Assembly: GCA_028829895.1 (NCBI GenBank) | Contig: CM054179.1 | Coordinates: 54,907,391 to 54,971,390 of the forward strand | Direction: 5' to 3' | Origin: Sinotaia quadrata | Taxonomy: Eukaryota > Mollusca > Gastropoda > Architaenioglossa > Viviparidae | Length of the DNA stretch: 64,000 nt | Part shown: in pieces, positions 59,063-64,000 of the stretch | How the letters are laid out: the number at the start of each line of letters is the position of its first letter | How positions within the stretch are numbered: the stretch's first letter is position 1 | Notes under the pieces: generated by a model | What the model saw: the letters and a program-made list of their open reading frames with translations, nothing else | What the model was told of the DNA's origin: nothing | Databases searched by the model: none | Position numbers and translations under genes: made by a program

Positions 59063-62000
59063 GTGATTTTTTTTTCCCCCCCTTTGCTCACTGTACAGTA
59101 GTGTACATAAACAATAAACAGTATTTATATCCATTGTGGATGTTATGTATTACTAGTAGTATCACTAAAAACTAATGAGGTACGAAATAAGTTTCTCATT
59201 AATTCTACAAATAGTTTAAGACTATTGAAACATTTTGCTGAAAGTTAATTAAGAAGCGGTACATTCATTTCAAATTCAGCAAGTAGTTGGATTGTCTTCA
59301 TTTTAACTTGGCAAGAATTTATTAATAATCATGTATATTTCATTATTTGTATTTCGGAATGAAAGAGAACATACCATTGGATTTGTTTTACTGGTTTAAA
59401 GAGTAGTTGAAAACAGAAGTTTGAAATATCAAATTATACATTTTACCTACACATTCATAATGAACTTTAACTTTGAAATATTTATGCATAAGAATTAAGA
59501 TTATGGACTTCTATTATTCTAATAACAATATATTTTAAATGTCATTTGACAAGTTGTAAAGGATATACCCAGCAAACTAACTACAATGTATACTTAATTG
59601 ATTGCAGTTTAGCCTGAAAACTTTGATCCACATGAAATTCATGTCAACATTTATTTATAACTTAAACTTTAGTGCACTTTTTATTCCCCACTCCCCTGAG
59701 AATTTAACACTTTTATAAATAAAAGATTTATATTTGTTTAAATTAGTTAACATTCTACACTTTGACCTGTCTTAAGTTTACAATATCATATTGTTGTGTT
59801 AAACAGTTTGAATCTGCATCAATAACAGTAAGTGATTTACTTATTTTTGTGTGGGATGGGGTGTATTTCTCATCAGCTTGCAAATGGTCAGCATGCTCCA
59901 TATTACAACCTCTTGAATTTGTTTGCCTACGGAACATATCAGGACTACAAAGGTGAGAGGTCATAGTATTACCTTAAGACTATTCAGCAACTAGTGCATA
60001 ACAAGTAATTAAATTAAGAAATAATTAGATTTTGCCTTTTTATGGAAATATCAAATTTAAAATTAAATATATATTATACAATGAGATCAGACTTAATAAG
60101 TTGGCATTTACATTTAAAGTTGTTAATTTTTTTTTTAAATTGTGAAAAATGTTTGTGTTCTTGAGGATCATAAAAGTCACCATCTTCTTTCATAAGCTTT
60201 AGAAAGAACAAATGAATTCTGACTATATTTAGAGTCCTTAGTTTGTAAAATTGTGATTTACAGATTTAGAGTTAACACATCCGACAGATCAACATTTCTT
60301 CTTTTTTTTTTACTTTTCAAAAACGATTTTAGTTATAGAATTTTGCTGCAGTGCCTACTTACTTATTTTACTAGTGTTAAATTTTTGCTCCACAAAATAT
60401 GCTAAATTGTGAAAACTGAATCAGCTGTATAATATTTTGAATCATACTCCTTTGTGGTATATCATGAGTTTTTAGTGTTGATAAAATTTACCTCTATTGT
60501 TCACTAAAGTACTTCTCTAATAATTATTATTGCAGTAATAGGAAACATTTTATTGAATAAATATTTACCTAATGAAGATTTTGCTTGACACTTTTTCTAA
60601 ACCAAGGGTTTAGAACAGGTTTCTTTTCAGGAATCATATGCAATTTTGTGAGAAAATGCTGATAAATGTTTAAACTTTTTCTTCTTATTTATTTATATAT
60701 ATATATAGTATTTGTTATTCCTTGTTTTGATTTGAGTTGAAAAAGCGAACCTACCAGAGTTAACAACAACACAGCTAAGAAAGCTCAGGCATCTTACAGT
60801 TGTGTCATTGGCAACCAAGAGCAAGGTATATTCATCTGCAAAGACCTTTTTTTTTTTAATCTTTCATGACATGTTTTGTATAATGCTTATGTAGGTATTT
60901 AATACAGTCATGTTTTGGAATTGAAAGTTATCCTTTTGATTTTATATAATACCTAAAGTTCAATTCCACACTTCTTTGTTGAAAACTTTATCTAATTTTT
61001 CCTAGCTTAAGTAGAAAAGTGATTGAATTAAAGAGATTTAATTTTTTAGTTGAGACATTGTGATGATTATTTAAAAAAATGTAATTTAATTGAAGTGAAA
61101 GTTTTGACATCTTTTTGTGTTCTTTATTTGGATTTGTTCATGGGTGTTCCTGTAAAGGGTAGAGAGAATTTTATGACTAAATCATTTATAACTTTACTTG
61201 CCTTTTAGTTTGGCTTTCTTTTTCTTTAACTCAGGCCTTCCTCTTTTGTTTTTCCCCATTTACTTATTAACACAATAATAGAGTGAATTATTTATTTTAA
61301 CTATCAAGTAAAACCCAGATTATTTGATTTCAGTGTATTCCATATTCTGTCCTGCTTGGAGAATTAGACATACAGAATGTGCGCAATTTGGAGGTATGTA
61401 AAACTGAGAGATATTCCGAATATTCATTGATTCAAACAGGAGTTTGAAGGTAATGTTACACTTTGAACTTTGTAAAGGAAGGAATTGCAATGCCATCCAG
61501 AAATCAAACTAATAAATTGCAAAACATTTAACTAGATTCAATAAAGTTTAGTGTTAAGAAGTCAAAATGGATTTTTATCATTGGAAATTATACACACTAG
61601 GAACGTAGTTCAGTTTAGCTGTTTTTCCCATTCACAATAAATATTCAAACAGTACAGTATCATTGTATCAAGCATCTGTTTTTATTAAACAGCATTCTTT
61701 GGTCCCAACATTAAAATTACTAAAATATATTTTTAAAATACTGTTTTATTTAACTTGCTTGTATTGAAGTTATTGGTTTATCAAATATATTTTGTCCCTA
61801 CACACCTAACATCTAGCAGATTACATGAAATCTATAATTGTTTTTTAAAAAGCGTTAAGATTTTCATGTACCTTTTCCATATTCACTCTCATTTTCCTTC
61901 ACTTTCTTCAAAACTTTCAAGTATTTTCTTTTGTTAGCTCAAAAAAAAAAAGAAAAAAATAATTAAAATATTATTTCATATCTGTTCTGAAGAAAGAATC

Positions 62001-63946
62001 TTAATCATAAATCGTTAAAGTGAAATGCAATTGGCATTGACTATGTCGAAGAAGAATACTTATTGAATAAAACACACATAACCAGATACATTTGTCAATA
62101 ACAGTTATTTTGTTTTGATTTTTATAAATTTTGCCAAAAAAGTGGAAGCATTAGACTTATAAATTAGTCAGAAAGCATCCCGTCTAAAGGACAAGGGAAC
62201 ACATGACAAACAAGACAAAGCAAATTCATCTTGACTGAAGATCTTGGCGCTGATGTCGGCTAGGTCAGAAGTCTGCTGTCACTAAAGGTACCATATACCA
62301 ATACTGAGAAGATAGGAAACCAGAGAGAGTTGTATGAGCCGCAATTGAACATTGTGTCAGGTGACTGTTTCCTATGGAGTGCGCTATACTGTGTTAGCCG
62401 CTATGGGAATGTTCATATGGTCAGGCGTACTATTGATTGGAAAGGCTATGTCGAAGGTATCAACTTGGGAAGTAAAGTGACTGAATGTTGAATTTGGAGT
62501 ATTCCACAGAGAGTTTACTAGTCTATGTTTCAAGACTGAATTTCACTGGACATTGTGTTGATTCAGGAAAATGTATGTGTTAATTTAGAAACAAACTGTG
62601 AACTTTATGGACTTGAACATTTCATCACAAGAACTGAAGCTGATAACAAATGGCTGAGATAACTGGCCGGGAACGACGCACACAAAACATCAGGTGAACC
62701 GTAAACCATATTGTCTCATGTGTAAACCTGTATTCATTCGATGATTTATGTAAATTCATATGTTTATTCTTTTCTTATTCTAATTGTTTAGAGCTTAGAA
62801 ATATTAATTTGATTTGTGAAACCTAGTAATTGTTCTAGGAAAAGTGTTAATATTAATTTGTGTGTATTTTCCTAATAATTGTTTTAGGAGATAATTTAAA
62901 TGACTCTTTTTCTTATTTGTTCTAATTGTTGAATTTATTAGAAAAATATTTGTAAATTCTGAAATTTGCATTATTACCTTGGTGTGGTTTTATCAAAATT
63001 GAAAACAGGTTAATTTTATTATTTTATTTCTTTAATAAAATTTGTTAAATTTTAAAACTATTCACTCTTCTTATTGAGTAGGAGGGGAGCATATGTAGAT
63101 GACAGGTGGGGGCGTAGCCAAATGACATAATGAAAGTGGGTTGAATATATGCTTTGGAATAGTTCCTGTCATTGGAATGAGAGATTTGTGGGGGGCTAGA
63201 AGACAGATTGACTGACAAGATAGTGCTGTAGAATCTGTTATTCTAAGACAAGTAACGCTTGAGAGGGGAGATAACCAGTAGGTAGAACTTTCAAGGTCTG
63301 ACTTAGTCACTCTCAACCGCAAGACCAAGACCCTGTCGGTGTCTGATTAATTGGTTGAATGGAAGAATCTTATCTGTGTGTAATTTAAGGATAATTGTTC
63401 AGATAGAGATTGACAGTTAATTAATCAGGAACTTGGAACATACCACACCCTCTTTGCCAATTTTTAACATTTTAGATAGGACATCCATTAGTATATATTA
63501 AAAATATTGCTTGTTTGACTAAAGAGGGAAAATAATTCATATTATAGTAAATTATGGCAATATCGTAAATTTTTACCTAATTTTTTTTATATGTATTATA
63601 CATATAAATACAGTAGACTCTTTAAATTTGTTGCTTGATGTTCCATGGCACTAGGTAATTGGCCTAGAGATTTTTCATTAATGAATCTAAAGAAAGCCAC
63701 AGATTTTATGACTGACTGTAAATAAATGTTAATGTGCATTTGAACTTTGTCATCATTAACAAATTTTAAGTGTTGAACTGTAGCAAATTTTACTTGATTT
63801 CAGGATTTGATTATTGAGGTTATATATGCTGATATCATCCATGGAAAGCTAGATCAGAAAAATCAACAACTAGAGGTAGATTATGCCATTGGTCGGGATA
63901 TTCGTGCTTCTGCCATCACACAAATGGTTGGTGTACTGCAAGAATG
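58901..63946 (+). CDS. COPS7: COP9 signalosome subunit 7 (PCI domain), 5' five coding exons; continues past right edge
   Basis: CSN7 is a PCI-domain scaffold subunit of the COP9 signalosome, the nuclear/cytoplasmic complex that removes NEDD8 from cullins. Seen: exons 58901-59062, 59877-59952, 60737-60825, 61334-61393 and 63804-63946, with consistent phases and GT-AG borders, coding about 176 residues so far. Matches to known CSN7 include [75 protein letters not shown], and [20 protein letters not shown] followed by [11 protein letters not shown]. The last visible codon is split TG|GTAAGC at 63946. About 90-100 C-terminal residues are outside. An acceptor at 58869 means at least one 5'UTR exon upstream, not located. 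Vertebrate CSN7A and CSN7B are paralogues; this looks like the single invertebrate form. Confidence 0.95.
59063..59876 (+). other. CSN7 intron 1
   Basis: 0.8 kb, A+T-rich, nothing recognised. Confidence 0.8.
59877..59952 (+). CDS. COPS7: CSN7 coding exon 2
   Basis: The acceptor CATCAG ends at 59876 and the donor AAAG|GTGAGA is at 59953 (phase 1). It encodes [20 protein letters not shown] then YQDYK, the FAYGTY helix characteristic of CSN7. Confidence 0.9.
59953..60736 (+). other. CSN7 intron 2
   Basis: 0.8 kb, A+T-rich, a short (TA)n near 60695; nothing else. Confidence 0.8.
60737..60825 (+). CDS. COPS7: CSN7 coding exon 3
   Basis: The acceptor GATTTGAG ends at 60736 and the donor AAG|GTATAT is at 60826. 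It completes Val and encodes [20 protein letters not shown] then [22 protein letters not shown] is a hallmark of the PCI helical repeats of CSN7. Confidence 0.9.
60826..61333 (+). other. CSN7 intron 3
   Basis: 0.5 kb, A+T-rich, nothing recognised. Confidence 0.8.
61334..61393 (+). CDS. COPS7: CSN7 coding exon 4 (60 nt)
   Basis: The acceptor TTGATTTCAG ends at 61333 and the donor GAG|GTATGT is at 61394. It encodes [20 protein letters not shown], matching the family's CIPYxVLLxxLxxxNVRxLE. Both borders are in phase 0. Confidence 0.92.
61394..63803 (+). other. CSN7 intron 4 (2.4 kb) with a mixed-composition insert
   Basis: 61.4-62.15 kb is ordinary A+T-rich DNA. Two blocks with clearly more G and C (62170-62720 and 63065-63450) look like an inserted repeat of unknown class. 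No coding domain or terminal repeat found. Confidence 0.6.
63804..63946 (+). CDS. COPS7: CSN7 coding exon 5
   Basis: The acceptor TGATTTCAG ends at 63803 and the donor TG|GTAAGC is at 63947. It encodes [36 protein letters not shown] and [11 protein letters not shown], the winged-helix end of the PCI domain. The gene continues right of the window. Confidence 0.93.
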
Positions 63947-64000
63947 GTAAGCTTCAAATGAAACTTTCATTATCTAGTGCTGACATTTCATCTTCCTGAG

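Noticed and set aside
1..64000. CRISPR arrays or prokaryotic operons
   Set aside because: The tandem repeats here lack unique spacers of constant length, and the gene structure is clearly eukaryotic.

Overview
The window is A+T-rich animal (invertebrate metazoan) nuclear DNA. The evidence is split genes with GT-AG introns of 0.25 to 5.7 kb, long dinucleotide microsatellites, minisatellites, and relics of piggyBac, Tigger/pogo and LINE elements. A mollusc or another marine invertebrate such as a chelicerate would fit, but the sequence does not let me decide.

Four protein genes and one tRNA gene can be supported. (1) Minus strand, 7.77 to 1.75 kb: the first coding exons of a GIGYF homologue (GYF-domain translational repressor, with its 4EHP-binding motif). 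It continues past the left edge. (2) Plus strand, 10.57 to 35.06 kb: a complete eight-exon gene for a 414-residue JmjC (cupin) 2-oxoglutarate/Fe(II) oxygenase with an N-terminal transmembrane anchor. Genes 1 and 2 diverge from a shared region near 9.9-10.1 kb with YY1-, E-box/CLEAR-, CRE- and ETS-like sites. (3) Plus strand, 50.41 to 51.08 kb: an intronless 225-residue ORF I do not recognise. It starts with an N-myristoylation-type motif and ends in a CaaX box. (4) Plus strand, from 58.90 kb and running off the right edge: COP9 signalosome subunit 7 (PCI protein). A tRNA-Arg(TCT) gene on the minus strand lies about 0.6 kb upstream of its start codon.

The rest is introns and intergenic DNA full of repeats: a 0.4 kb inverted-repeat element with an internal duplication (2.2 kb), a 1.97 kb foldback element with arms of almost 0.5 kb (5.5-7.5 kb), a piggyBac relic (13.05-14.12 kb), a LINE fragment (18.7-19.3 kb), a dead Tigger transposase (39.2-40.4 kb), a 0.79 kb repeat present at 43.9 and 53.3 kb on either side of the lipidation-motif gene, a 2.94 kb inverted-repeat element nested in a minisatellite (45.0-48.0 kb), a 33-bp minisatellite (52.2-52.8 kb) and a pogo-type MITE (56.6 kb).

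The genes are unrelated housekeeping or regulatory loci rather than one pathway. The items most worth follow-up are the membrane-anchored JmjC enzyme, the putative doubly lipidated protein, the foldback element inside the GIGYF intron and the nested element carrying promoter-like motifs. Exon boundaries were derived by hand from reading frame, splice sites and family similarity; no alignment could be run.
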